A stretch of 64,000 nt of DNA from JBKBKC01 sp046294265 (GTDB lineage: Bacteria; Pseudomonadota; Alphaproteobacteria; Rhodobacterales; Rhodobacteraceae), in NCBI GenBank assembly GCA_046294265.1, contig JBKBKC010000003.1:260638-324637 (forward strand). The letters run 5' to 3'. This document shows, piece after piece, positions 32,962 to 41,324 of the stretch (position 1 is its first letter; every line of letters starts with the position of its first letter). The position numbers were made by a program, and so were the translations under genes. Below the pieces are notes generated by a model. It saw nothing but the letters and a program-made list of their open reading frames with translations. It did no database searches and was not told the origin of the DNA.

Positions 32962-33618
32962 TCATTCCCCGCGATGCGCGTCAAGCGCCGCCAACAACAG
33001 GTCCAGCCCGAACGCCATCTGATTTACCCCGTCATAGGAACCTTCGGCCACCATCCGGCCCAGGGCGCAAAAATGCGGGTAGCGATCCGCATCGATCGAG
33101 GACAGATGGGTGCGCGCGGCCACGGCGTAGTTCTCGGGTTTTACAGGGAAGCTGCGTTCCAGCAGGTGAAACCCGTAGATCAGACTGTCGAGCGCGTTCA
33201 TCGCGTGATCGGCCTCTGCGTAGCTGAAGCCGGCGGCGTGAAGGCAGCCCAGCGTGGCGTCGTTCAGCGCCAGCATGTTGGGCCCCACGTTGATCCGTCC
33301 CACGATCAGGGGCGGCGCCCAGGGATGCGCTAGAAACACCCTCCGCATCGCCTGCGCGCGGCGGCGCATCTCATCGCGCCAGGTATCGCCTGCGCGCGGC
33401 AGGTCGATGCGCCCCACCACGGTATCGACCAGAGCATCCAGCAGGTCGTCCTTGTTGCGGAAGTGGTTGTAGAGCGACATCGCCTCCACCCCCAACGCCC
33501 GCGCCAGAGCGCGCAGGCTCAGGCTTTCCACGCCGCCAGCATCGGCCAGTGATAGCGCGACTTCGGTGATGCGGGCGCGCGTCAGGCCGGGTCTGCGAGG
33601 GGGATCGAACGTCGTCAT
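32962..33618 (-). CDS. TetR/AcrR family transcriptional regulator
   Basis: The 218-residue regulator has an N-terminal HTH (ITEVALSLADAGGVESLSLR, VEAMSLYNHFRNKDDLLDAL) and a helical ligand-binding C-terminal domain of the TetR_C type (HAMNALDSLIYGFHLLER). It is divergent from a MipA/OmpV outer-membrane gene 92 bases away. Two palindromes in that gap are likely its operators. ATG 33618 is used; upstream in-frame extension to 33732 reads through the operator region and is not credible. Confidence 0.88.
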   Translation of the reverse strand: MTTFDPPRRPGLTRARITEVALSLADAGGVESLSLRALARALGVEAMSLYNHFRNKDDLLDALVDTVVGRIDLPRAGDTWRDEMRRRAQAMRRVFLAHPWAPPLIVGRINVGPNMLALNDATLGCLHAAGFSYAEADHAMNALDSLIYGFHLLERSFPVKPENYAVAARTHLSSIDADRYPHFCALGRMVAEGSYDGVNQMAFGLDLLLAALDAHRGE

Positions 33619-33640
33619 GGTTTCATGTCCGCGATTTGGG

Positions 33641-33668
33641 TTGACACACTTACGGTGTAAGTTATAGC
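33641..33668 (+). promoter_or_regulatory. Promoter of the MipA/OmpV gene
   Basis: TTGACA (33641-33646) and TATAGC (33663-33668) are separated by 16 bases. The spacer is filled by the first palindromic operator, so a bound repressor would exclude RNA polymerase. Confidence 0.65.
33648..33662. promoter_or_regulatory. TetR-type operator 1
   Basis: ACTTAC-GGT-GTAAGT: perfect six-base arms around three central bases, lying between the -35 and -10 elements of the plus-strand promoter. Confidence 0.7.
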
Positions 33669-33680
33669 GGTCGCGCTGAA

Positions 33681-33695
33681 GTTTACAACGTAAGT
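33681..33695. promoter_or_regulatory. TetR-type operator 2
   Basis: GTTTAC-AAC-GTAAGT, a second copy of the palindrome with two arm mismatches. Its centre is 33 bp from operator 1, about three helical turns, so dimers bound at both sites would sit on the same DNA face. Confidence 0.65.
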
Positions 33696-33709
33696 TAAAG
33701 GAAACACCA

Positions 33710-34477
33710 ATGCACGCGTCCAGACAACACACGAGCTTCGGTTTTGGGATGGTTCTCCTGATCGCTCTGGGCTTTCTTTCGCTCCCAGGGACCGCGATGG
33801 CTGAGGGCCTTCGCTATTCCATCGGTATTCTTGCGGGGGCAGGACAGTCACCTTTCGAAAAGGACAAAACCGAAACCGGCCTGATCCCCGATTTCCTGAT
33901 CGAAGGCGACCGTTTCCGTTTCGGCACCTCGGGCCTGGCCTTCGACGTCATCCAAAGGGGGGGCGTCACGATTTCGGCACGGCTGGCTCCACGCTGGTTC
34001 GCCGCGGACCCGGCCGATGTCGCCGGTCTTGAACACCTCAAACGTGATATCGCCGTCGAGGCCGGTCTGTCCGCGCGCTTTGCGTTCGGTGATTTCGAGG
34101 CAGAGATCGAGGCACTTCAAGACGTCTCGGACAAGCATGGCGGTATGGCCGTGAATGCCTCGCTCTCGACCGGCATCAGCGTGTCAGACCGCTTCAGGAT
34201 CGGTGCAACGGTGGGCGCGACCTGGATGGACGCGGATCTTGCGACCTACAGTTATGGCGTCCTTCCCGCCGAGGCGCGTGGATCGCTCGCGGCGTATCGC
34301 GTGAAGGAGTCGGTCATCCCGTCAATCAGCATCAACGCGAGCTATGCCCTTGCGGACCATGTTTTGCTGACGGGCGGCGTGGAAACCATCTTCCTGCCCG
34401 AAAGCGTCACCAACAGCCCCATCGTCAAACGCGATACCCTGACATCGGTCATGATCGGGCTGCGCTATGAATTCTAG
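33710..34477 (+). CDS. MipA/OmpV-like outer-membrane protein
   Basis: The 255-residue product has a long signal peptide ending LSLPGTAMAEG. The mature part alternates amphipathic strands and ends LTSVMIGLRYEF with a terminal Phe, the outer-membrane beta-barrel signature. Segments such as ATYSYGVLPAEA, YALADHVLLTGGVETIFLP and TNSPIVKRD match the MipA/OmpV family. It is divergent from, and probably repressed by, the TetR regulator. DUF2306 follows on the same strand, 120 bases on. Confidence 0.82.
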   Translation: MHASRQHTSFGFGMVLLIALGFLSLPGTAMAEGLRYSIGILAGAGQSPFEKDKTETGLIPDFLIEGDRFRFGTSGLAFDVIQRGGVTISARLAPRWFAADPADVAGLEHLKRDIAVEAGLSARFAFGDFEAEIEALQDVSDKHGGMAVNASLSTGISVSDRFRIGATVGATWMDADLATYSYGVLPAEARGSLAAYRVKESVIPSISINASYALADHVLLTGGVETIFLPESVTNSPIVKRDTLTSVMIGLRYEF

Positions 34478-34597
34478 GCTGTTGTCGGACACCGCCGACC
34501 ACATCTGGCGGATATGCGCCGTGCAGCAGCGCGCGGACGGACGGGTAAGGCGACAGCCAGAAGGCCCCCGCCGGCGTCCCTCGGAGGGAGTGCCAAG

Positions 34598-35212
34598 GTG
34601 ACCCGTCGTTTCACCAGCCCGGTTGTCGTGCCTGTCGCACTGTTCCTCGGCACGCTTCTCACGATCATCCTGGCACTGGTTCAAGTGGTGCAGATCCCCT
34701 TGGGTCTGCTGCCACAGGACAGCCAGCGCCTGACCGTCGTTCCCGTCTGGCATTTCATGCATGTGCTGGGTGGAGCCACGTTCGGTATCCTTGGCCCGCT
34801 CCAGTTCGGTCGGGTTCTCGCGCGCAGATACGGCCGGTTGCACCGGGTCCTGGGGCGCGTGTTTGTAGGGGCGGGGGCGATGATCACGGCGAGTTCGCTG
34901 GGCCTGCTTTGGCACTTTCCCGCCACCTATTCGGTCATCGTCAGCAGCGGGCGGTTGCTGTTCGGGATAGCGCTCGGCGTTGCCCTGGCCATCGCGATGC
35001 AGGCGATCCGCAGGCGGGATCTGCCCCGCCACCGCAACTGGATGATCCGCGCCTATGCAGTCGGGATGGGAGCTACGGCGGTCACCATGGTGTTTTTTCC
35101 CATTTACGCGATCACGGGAGAGCCGCCCACGGGCCTCGCCGCCGACATCGCCTTCATGGGGTCCTGGACGGCTTGCGTCGTTTTTGCAGAAGTACTGGTG
35201 CGCAGGATCTGA
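34598..35212 (+). CDS. DUF2306 membrane protein
   Basis: The 204-residue product has about five to six membrane segments. Features of DUF2306 are the HFMHVLGGATFGILGPLQF segment, the basic RRYGRLHRVLGRVFVGAGA and RRRDLPRHRNWMIRAYAVGM with conserved His/Arg. Function unknown. GTG 34598 is used because GGAGG lies ten bases upstream; there is no credible ATG start. It probably shares the TetR-controlled transcript with the OmpV-type gene. Confidence 0.8.
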   Translation: MTRRFTSPVVVPVALFLGTLLTIILALVQVVQIPLGLLPQDSQRLTVVPVWHFMHVLGGATFGILGPLQFGRVLARRYGRLHRVLGRVFVGAGAMITASSLGLLWHFPATYSVIVSSGRLLFGIALGVALAIAMQAIRRRDLPRHRNWMIRAYAVGMGATAVTMVFFPIYAITGEPPTGLAADIAFMGSWTACVVFAEVLVRRI

Positions 35213-35770
35213 GCACCATCTTGCGCATGCGCGCCTCCACCAGGCGGCGGAAAGTCTGGAACTCTTCGGCCAAGTCCCGTTCCGCACCGCCTCCTCGGGC
35301 GCTGATCCCCGAATGTCGCGGCGCGCCCTCCCTCGCGCCGCGATGCTGCTCGCGCTCGGGGCGGCAGTCGGGCCCTACGCCATCGCACCGGGCGAGGTGC
35401 TGGGGCTGACCGCGGCCGTCCGTTGACCAAGAGCCGTGGACCTGAAGGGCGCACCTGGCTTTGTTGTGATGGTGTCGAAGGCATTTGGCCCGGTGTCGGC
35501 TGGTCTTATGGATGGTTTGCGCCACGGCGTCGCCAAAGCGCGCTTGGACCTGAACCACCCCCCTTTCCATGACGCGCGTGCCCGTTTGGTACGCCAGACT
35601 CTGTGTCGAACGGTCGCCGGGGCGCGGCAGGACGCGGGTGCCACGACCGGAATTCATCGACCCGCCCAACAGTCTGCGCGCAGCGAAAATATGACGGCAA
35701 CCTCACAGTCAAGATCGTGTTCGGGGTTCGAGCGGCATGAGTACGATGAATTCTTGAGGAGAGGTTTCGG
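35213..35770. other. Gene-poor gap, probably decayed DNA
   Basis: No frame here has recognisable similarity or a good start. A nine-pair hairpin (CGCGGCGCG 35317-35325 with CGCGCCGCG 35334-35342, loop eight) is the clearest structure. The later part is lower in GC than its surroundings and leads into a broken oxidoreductase gene, so the gap may contain the lost front of that gene or old insertion debris. Confidence 0.4.
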
Positions 35771-36103
35771 ATGCTACTGCCTTCACCAACGTCCCGATGC
35801 GGCTGTCCGGGACTTGGCATAGCCGGCCAAGCTGTGACTGTCGCGGGTTCATCGGCGAAGGCGCTGCGCGTGGCCACAAAGGCGCGCATCGTCATCATCG
35901 AGGCGGGAGCCGCCGGGACAGCGCTGGTGAACCGGCTGGTGCAACGGCTGGAAGGCGCGCAGATCACGGCGATCGACGCGCGGGCAGAGGGCGGCATCGC
36001 CCTGACGACCCGCCCGGCGACCAAGATGAAATGCGCCGGCGCGCCGATGAAACACGCCTTCCTGATCGAGGACATCGCCAGCCGCACGGTGGGCAAGGCC
36101 TGA
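35771..36103 (+). pseudogene. Collapsed FAD/NAD(P)-dependent oxidoreductase (sulfide:quinone reductase-like)
   Basis: The open frame of 110 residues joins the extreme N-terminus of an SQR-like flavoprotein (KARIVIIEAGAAGTALVNRL) straight to its C-terminal end (TKMKCAGAPMKHAFLIEDIA). The roughly 300 residues between are gone. The first Gly of the FAD-binding GxGxxG is replaced by Glu. The product cannot bind FAD normally. The DUF5368-like gene still follows ten bases after the stop. The start codon is uncertain. Confidence 0.75.
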
Positions 36104-36113
36104 AGAGGGCGCC

Positions 36114-36467
36114 GTGAAAGAGCTGACATTCGGAACCCTGATCGCGGTGTTCGAGGTAATCTTTGGCGGGGGCCTGTTCTGGGCCATGGTCGCGGCGTCC
36201 GTGCTGGTGACGCTGGCCTGTGCCCATGTTCTGGTGCGCGACAGGTCAATGTCGATGCGCAAGTTCCTGCTGGCGCAGCTGTCGATGCCTTTTGGGGCCA
36301 TCGCGGCGGTGGGCTTCGTGCAGGTGATGACCCGCTCGCACCTGCGCGACATCGGCGGGCCGGTCGATGTGATCGTGCTGCTGGGCGCGGGCGTGATGGG
36401 GGCCGTGGGGGCCGCCATTCTGGTGTATGCTGTGCAGTCGATCTTGTTTCGCAGGACAGTCGGGTAG
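36114..36467 (+). CDS. DUF5368-like small membrane protein
   Basis: The 117-residue product begins MKELTFGTLIAVFEVIFGGG and has three membrane segments (about residues 20-40, 55-70, 83-108), with LRDIGGPVDVIVLLGAGVMG before the last. I recall similar Rhodobacterales proteins labelled DUF5368 next to sulfide:quinone reductase-like genes, and the gene here follows an SQR remnant by ten bases. GTG 36114 has AGAGGG upstream. Function unknown; it may have lost its partner. Confidence 0.6.
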   Translation: MKELTFGTLIAVFEVIFGGGLFWAMVAASVLVTLACAHVLVRDRSMSMRKFLLAQLSMPFGAIAAVGFVQVMTRSHLRDIGGPVDVIVLLGAGVMGAVGAAILVYAVQSILFRRTVG

Positions 36468-36540
36468 GTTGGACGTTGGGCCCGCGTAACTGGTGCGGCC
36501 TGCGCGCAGGCATGGCCTGCGGCCCCGCCCGCCGCCTCGG

Positions 36541-37413
36541 TCAGCGTTCCTCGAAATAGTCCATCGGCACCTTCAGATATCGCCGCCCGTTATCTTCGGG
36601 TTCGGGGGCGCGACCGCCACGGATGTTGACCTGCAATGCGGCCAGCATCAGCTTGGGCAGGGGCAGTGTGGCATCCCGGCCGTCGCGCCGATCTTGAAAC
36701 GTCGCCAGGTCTGGAGCGTCGGCCAAGTGAATGTTGCGCGCGCGGTGTTCGGCAACCGTGGCCATGCAGGCTGCAGGCCGGTCCGGCGCGTAATCATGCC
36801 CGACGTAAAGCCGTGTCTCGGGTGGCAGGGCGAGGATGCGTTGCAGGCTGTCGTAAAGCGCCTCGGACGATCCGCCGGGAAAGTCGGCCCGGCTGGTGCC
36901 GCTGTCGGGCATCATCAGCGTGTCATGCACAAAGGCTGCATCCCCCGCAATGTAGGTGACCGAGGCCATGGTATGGCCCGGCGACAACATCACAGTGACC
37001 GGCAGGTTGCCGACCATGAAGGTTTCGCCATCCTCGAACAGCCTGTCCCACTGATGCCCATCGGTTCTCAAACCGTCGCCAAGGTTGTAGATATCCTTCC
37101 ACAGCGCCTGAACCTTGACGACAAGCGCGCCGATGCCCGTCGGCGCCCCCAACTGTTCCTTCAACCAGCCCGCAGCCGAGAAGTGGTCGGCATGGGGGTG
37201 GGTGTCGAGGATCCAGTCCACGGTGATCCCCGCCTCGCGCACGTGATCGAGAATCTTCTGCGCATCTCGCGTGGCCGTGGCGCCCGAGCGGGGATCAAAG
37301 TTCCAGACCGGATCGACGATCGCGCCCCGCATCGTTTCGGGGTCGTGAAAGACATACTGCCAACTGCCGGTGGGTTCGTCCCAGAACGAAGCAACAATCG
37401 GGGTGCGGATCAA
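36541..37413 (-). CDS. Metallo-beta-lactamase-fold hydrolase, ETHE1/Blh persulfide dioxygenase-like
   Basis: The 290-residue protein has the MBL motif DTHPHADHFSAAGWLKEQLG (HxHxDH), a second His in MLSPGHTMASV, the Asp in VHDTLMMPDSGTSRADFPGG and the last His in LYVGHDYAPDR. SGTSRADFPGG is typical of glyoxalase II-like persulfide dioxygenases (ETHE1/Blh), which oxidise glutathione persulfide from sulfide oxidation. Start: TTG 37413 with GGAG six bases upstream; an in-frame start at 37524 is unlikely. It sits opposite the SQR remnant, consistent with a former sulfide-detoxification locus. Confidence 0.82.
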   Translation of the reverse strand: MIRTPIVASFWDEPTGSWQYVFHDPETMRGAIVDPVWNFDPRSGATATRDAQKILDHVREAGITVDWILDTHPHADHFSAAGWLKEQLGAPTGIGALVVKVQALWKDIYNLGDGLRTDGHQWDRLFEDGETFMVGNLPVTVMLSPGHTMASVTYIAGDAAFVHDTLMMPDSGTSRADFPGGSSEALYDSLQRILALPPETRLYVGHDYAPDRPAACMATVAEHRARNIHLADAPDLATFQDRRDGRDATLPLPKLMLAALQVNIRGGRAPEPEDNGRRYLKVPMDYFEER

Positions 37414-37548
37414 GAAACTCTCCAAACAGTTATTTTCACGGGGGGGGCTGTGTTGCGAGGGTCCCTGTTGCCCGTTGCCTTGGTGCATGTCGCACCCGCG
37501 GTGAGCGCGCGCAAAACCATGCACGGGTTTCGAGGGAACTGGAATGCG

Positions 37549-38178
37549 TCAGTCTGAAGCCGCATGCTTGCGGGCGACGATATAGGGGTTCTGCGGATAG
37601 TCGCCGAAGACACGCTCGTCGGCGATGTCGAAGCTCGCATCTTGGATCGCCGCCCGAAAATCCGACGCGCTGAAAACGGTTGCGACCGGGAACACGCCGA
37701 ACAGCCGCAGCACCGGGAACAGCAGGCGCAGCTTCAGCGTTACGTCCGCAAAGCACCACGTCTTGCAGATCAGCAGGCCATCGGGTGCCAGATGGGTGTG
37801 GATGCGGGCCAGCGTATCGGGGAGGTCACGGACCAGATGCAGCACGTTGAACGCACAAACCGCATCGAACGGCCCGCCGTCAAAGGCATCTTCGGCCGCT
37901 GCCACGCGGAATGTGACGTTCGTGCCCGCGGGCTTGGCCTGGGCAATGCGCACCATTTCGGTGGAAAAGTCGGTCGCAGTCCATTGTGCGACCCCCGGGG
38001 CAAGGCGGATCGCGGTGCCGCCGGTGCCGCAGCCGATTTCCAGCACCCTGTCCGTATCTTTCAAACGCCCGGCAACATCGGCCAGCATCGCCTCATAGGC
38101 CGCGACGTTCTTGAGCGGCCGCGCGGCGTAGCGGTCTGCGATGCGGTTCCAGAACCTCTGGTTCTTCGCCTGTGTCAT
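37549..38178 (-). CDS. Class I SAM-dependent methyltransferase
   Basis: The 209-residue product has SAM motif I RVLEIGCGTGGTAIRLAPG, then ATDFSTEMVRIAQAK and FDAVCAFNVLHLVRDLPDTL, the UbiE/arsM-like small-molecule pattern. The C-terminal half contains a hydrophobic segment (LKLRLLFPVLRLFGVFPVAT) that may contact the membrane. ATG 38178 is preferred (AAGGA eight bases upstream); GTG 38211 overlaps the stop of the upstream Rrf2 regulator. Substrate unknown. Co-transcription with the regulator is likely. Confidence 0.82.
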   Translation of the reverse strand: MTQAKNQRFWNRIADRYAARPLKNVAAYEAMLADVAGRLKDTDRVLEIGCGTGGTAIRLAPGVAQWTATDFSTEMVRIAQAKPAGTNVTFRVAAAEDAFDGGPFDAVCAFNVLHLVRDLPDTLARIHTHLAPDGLLICKTWCFADVTLKLRLLFPVLRLFGVFPVATVFSASDFRAAIQDASFDIADERVFGDYPQNPYIVARKHAASD

Positions 38179-38207
38179 GTCAGTTTTCCTTGTGATCGTC
38201 GGCGTGG

Positions 38208-38657
38208 TCACGCCGCCTTTGCCTCCGAAAGGCCCAGCCGCTCCAAAAGGTCGCTCCGGTTCACCGCGATGTCGGCCACGGTCAGATCATCCAGCACCGC
38301 CATGAAGGCGCGCGTCGCCTCGAGCAGCGCGGACGACAACCGGCACACCCCGCGCAGTTTGCAGGTGTTCCGTTCGGCGCTGAAACATTCCACCAGATCC
38401 ATCGGCCCTTCGGTCAGCCGGATGACATCGCCCACGATGATCGCGTCTGCGGGGCGGGCCAATCGCAACCCGCCACGCGGGCCTCGGACGGTATCCAGAT
38501 ACCCGGCCTGGCCAAGCTGATGGACAACTTTCGTCAGATGCGCCCGGTTGATCCGGTGCGCCTGCGCCACCTCGTCGATGCGCACCAGATGCGGCGCGCG
38601 GATCGCCGCCATCTGAAGGATGCGCAGCGCGTAGTTCGTGTAGTTGGTCAGCCGCAA
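38208..38657 (-). CDS. Rrf2-family regulator, NsrR-like
   Basis: The 149-residue regulator has the Rrf2 winged helix (MRLTNYTNYALRILQMAA, RINRAHLTKVVHQLGQAGYL, RGPRGGLRLARP) and three cysteines at 91, 99 and 105 in ECFSAERNTCKLRGVC, the arrangement that holds an Fe-S cluster in NsrR, an NO-sensing repressor. IscR-type function is less likely from the context. The TTG start at 38657 has GAGGAGG upstream. It is divergent from the cytochrome bd operon and overlaps the methyltransferase frame. Confidence 0.82.
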   Translation of the reverse strand: MRLTNYTNYALRILQMAAIRAPHLVRIDEVAQAHRINRAHLTKVVHQLGQAGYLDTVRGPRGGLRLARPADAIIVGDVIRLTEGPMDLVECFSAERNTCKLRGVCRLSSALLEATRAFMAVLDDLTVADIAVNRSDLLERLGLSEAKAA

Positions 38658-38703
38658 GGGGGCCTCCTCGGTTCGGGTGTGACAACGCGTCCCATAATGA
38701 AAC

Positions 38704-38732
38704 TTGAATGTGTGGAAAGCCAGCTATATTCA
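38704..38732 (+). promoter_or_regulatory. Candidate cyd promoter
   Basis: TTGAAT (38704-38709) with TATTCA (38727-38732), spacing 17; the -10 lies inside the palindrome described next. The whole region is clearly lower in GC than the surrounding genes. Confidence 0.45.
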
Positions 38733-38747
38733 TTCATACGGAATATA
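38725..38747. promoter_or_regulatory. Palindromic operator candidate upstream of cydA
   Basis: TATATTC (38725-38731) and GAATATA (38741-38747) are perfect seven-base inverted arms around nine bases, overlapping the -10 of the cyd promoter. It is the best candidate for binding by the divergent NsrR-like regulator. Confidence 0.55.
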
Positions 38748-38766
38748 TCAATCGAAAGGCAAGGCC

Positions 38767-40176
38767 ATGTTCGGCTTTGAGGCCATCGAACTGGCGCGGA
38801 TCCAGTTCGCCTTCACCGTGTCGTTCCACATCATCTTTCCGGCCTTTTCGATCGGGTTGGCGAGCTATCTCGCAGTCCTGAACGGCCTGCATCTGTGGAC
38901 GGGGCGCGAGGTTTATCTGAAGCTGTTCAACTACTGGAAGACGATCTTTGCGGTCGCCTTCGGCATGGGCGTCGTGTCGGGCATCACGATGTCCTATCAG
39001 TTCGGCACCAACTGGTCGGTGTTCTCCGACAAGGCGGGGCCGGTGATCGGGCCCTTGATGGGCTATGAGGTGCTGTCGGCCTTTTTCCTGGAGGCGGGGT
39101 TCCTTGGCGTGATGCTGTTCGGTCGCCAGAAGGTGGGCGAACGGCTGCATTTCTTTGCCACGCTGATGGTCGCGGTCGGCACGCTGGGGTCGGCGTTCTG
39201 GATCCTGTCGGTCAACAGCTGGATGCAGACGCCGCAGGGCCATGCGATCAACGATGTGGGGCAGTTCGTGCCCGTGGACTGGTGGGCCATCGTGTTCAAC
39301 CCGTCCTTCCCCTACCGCCTCGTGCACATGGTGCTGGCGGCCTATCTGACCACGGCGCTGGTCGTTGGCGCGGTCGGCGGCTGGCACCTCTTGCGCGACC
39401 GCGCCAACGCCGGGGCGCGCACGATGTTCTCCATGGCGATGGGGATGCTGATCGTGGTGGCGCCATTGCAAATCATCGCTGGCGATTTCCACGGGCTGAA
39501 CACGCTGGAACATCAACCCGCCAAGATCGCCGCGATGGAGGGGCATTTCGAACCCCATCCCGAAGGCCGCGCGCCGCTGATCCTGTTTGGCCTGCCCAAT
39601 GCCGCCGAAGAGCGCGTGGATTACGCGGTCAAGATCCCCTATCTTTCGTCCCTGATCCTGACCCACGACCTGACCTCGCCCCTGCCGGGCCTCACGGATT
39701 TCCCGCCCGAAGAGCGTCCTCCGGTGGCCATCGTGTTCTGGTCGTTCCGGGTGATGGTGGCGCTTGGGTTCGCGATGCTGGGGCTTGGCCTCTGGGCCAA
39801 CGTCCTGCGCTGGCGCGGCCGGATGTATGACCAGCCCTGGCTGCACCGCGCGGCGATTGCCATGGGCCCGGCGGGGTTTGTTGCGGTGCTGGCAGGCTGG
39901 ATCACCACCGAGGTGGGCCGGCAGCCCTGGACGGTCTATGGCCTTCTGTCCACCGCCAACAGCGTGGCGCCTGTCGAGGCGGCGGCGGTCGGATCATCGC
40001 TCATCGCCTTCATCCTCGTCTATTTCACGCTGTTCGGCGCGGGCACCTTCTACATCCTGCGGCTGATGAACAAGGCGCCCGGCGATGCCATCCCGATCGC
40101 CGACATCGGCCCGACGCGCACCGCGGGCGTGACGCCTGCGCCTGCGGTCAACGACAAATTCATCCCGGCGGAGTGA
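38767..40176 (+). CDS. cydA: Cytochrome bd ubiquinol oxidase subunit I (CioA-type)
   Basis: The 469-residue protein is a multi-pass subunit that carries the haems. It has the His in AFTVSFHIIFPAFSIGLAS, the conserved ITMSYQFGTNW, and GWITTEVGRQPWTVYG (GRQPW motif of the quinol loop). The short quinol loop puts it in the CIO/short-loop group, often cyanide- and sulfide-tolerant. ATG 38767 with AAAGG upstream is chosen; an in-frame ATG 38704 lies inside the promoter. cydB follows after six bases. Confidence 0.95.
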   Translation: MFGFEAIELARIQFAFTVSFHIIFPAFSIGLASYLAVLNGLHLWTGREVYLKLFNYWKTIFAVAFGMGVVSGITMSYQFGTNWSVFSDKAGPVIGPLMGYEVLSAFFLEAGFLGVMLFGRQKVGERLHFFATLMVAVGTLGSAFWILSVNSWMQTPQGHAINDVGQFVPVDWWAIVFNPSFPYRLVHMVLAAYLTTALVVGAVGGWHLLRDRANAGARTMFSMAMGMLIVVAPLQIIAGDFHGLNTLEHQPAKIAAMEGHFEPHPEGRAPLILFGLPNAAEERVDYAVKIPYLSSLILTHDLTSPLPGLTDFPPEERPPVAIVFWSFRVMVALGFAMLGLGLWANVLRWRGRMYDQPWLHRAAIAMGPAGFVAVLAGWITTEVGRQPWTVYGLLSTANSVAPVEAAAVGSSLIAFILVYFTLFGAGTFYILRLMNKAPGDAIPIADIGPTRTAGVTPAPAVNDKFIPAE

Positions 40177-40182
40177 CCTGAC

Positions 40183-41186
40183 ATGATCTTCGATCTTCCC
40201 TTCATCTGGACCGGCTGATCGCCTTTGCCATCCTCGCCTATGTCGTGCTCGACGGGTTCGACCTGGGCGTGGGCATCCTCTTTCCGCTGATGCCCGGCGA
40301 GGCGGGCAAGGATCTGGCGATGAACACCGTCGCCCCGGTCTGGGACGGCAACGAGACCTGGCTGGTGTTGGGCGGCGGGGGCCTGTTCGCGGTGTTTCCG
40401 CTGGCCTATGCGGTGGTCATGCCCGCACTTTATGTCCCCATCATCGTCATGCTCTTGGCGCTGGTGTTCCGCGGCGTGGCGTTCGAATTCCGCTGGCGCA
40501 CCAAGCGGGGCAAGTTCCTGTGGGACCTGTCGTTCTTTGGCGGCAGCGTGACGGCGGCCTTTGCCCAAGGGGTGGCCCTTGGGGCGCTGGTGCAGGGGAT
40601 CGCGGTCGAGGGGCGCGCCTATGCGGGCGGCCACTGGGACTGGCTGACGCCGTTTTCCATCCTGACGGGTGTGGCGCTGGTGGCGGGATACGCGATGCTC
40701 GGTGCCACCTGGCTGGTGATGAAGGCCGATGGCCCGGTGCGCGCCACATCACATCGGCTGGCGCTGTGGCTGGGCGGGGCGACGCTCGCGCTGGTGGGGC
40801 TGGTCAGCGTGATCACACCGTTCCTGAACCCGCTCTACCTCGAACGCTGGTTCACCTTTCCCAACGCGCTGTTTACGGCGTTGGTTCCGGTGTCGATCCT
40901 GATCGCGGCCTATCTGTTCCTCAGGGGCCTGCGCGAAAACCGCGATGCCTGGCCGTTCCTGTCGGCATTGGCGCTGTTTGTCCTCAGCTTCATCGGGCTT
41001 GGGATCAGTTTCTATCCCTACATGGTGCCGCCCTCACTGACGATCTGGGACGTGGCCGCGCCGGATGAAAGCCTGTGGTTCCTGCTGGTCGGTGCGATGG
41101 TTCTTGTGCCGATGATCCTCGCCTATACCGGCTATGCCTACTGGGTGTTTCGCGGCAAGGCCGATCCGGCCGGGGGGTATCACTGA
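40183..41186 (+). pseudogene. cydB: Cytochrome bd oxidase subunit II with a one-base frameshift near the start
   Basis: ATG 40183 opens MIFDLPFIWTG and meets TGA at 40216-40218. In the next frame, from 40215 on, the expected LIAFAILAYVVLDGFDLGVG and the full remaining subunit (about 323 residues, eight or nine membrane segments) follow to the stop at 41184-41186. Adding one C at about 40215 restores the family sequence. Either a real recent mutation or a sequencing error. Internal GTG 40245 could start a version without the first half of helix 1. The rest shows no decay. Confidence 0.85.
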
Positions 41187-41290
41187 TGCCCGACGCCTTG
41201 CGCAAGGTGCTGTGGTTCGCCGCCCTCTGGCTTGGCGGCGTGACCATGGTTTTCGTTACCGCGTTGATCATCCGTGCGATGATCTTCTGA
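41186..41290 (+). CDS. Small DUF2474/CydX-like membrane protein
   Basis: A 34-residue single-pass protein (LRKVLWFAALWLGGVTMVFV) directly after cydB, its ATG sharing a base with the cydB stop (TGATG). Tiny hydrophobic proteins at this position (CydX, CydS or DUF2474) stabilise the bd oxidase. The LWLGGV and C-terminal basic/hydrophobic end resemble DUF2474. Confidence 0.75.
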   Translation: MPDALRKVLWFAALWLGGVTMVFVTALIIRAMIF

Positions 41291-41324
41291 TCACCTCAAG
41301 CCTCAGTTAACCCCCGGAGAGAAG

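Noticed and set aside
35154..35669. 171-codon minus-strand frame in the gap after the DUF2306 gene
   Set aside because: It overlaps the DUF2306 3' end, has low-complexity composition and no recognisable motif; treated as noncoding or decayed DNA.
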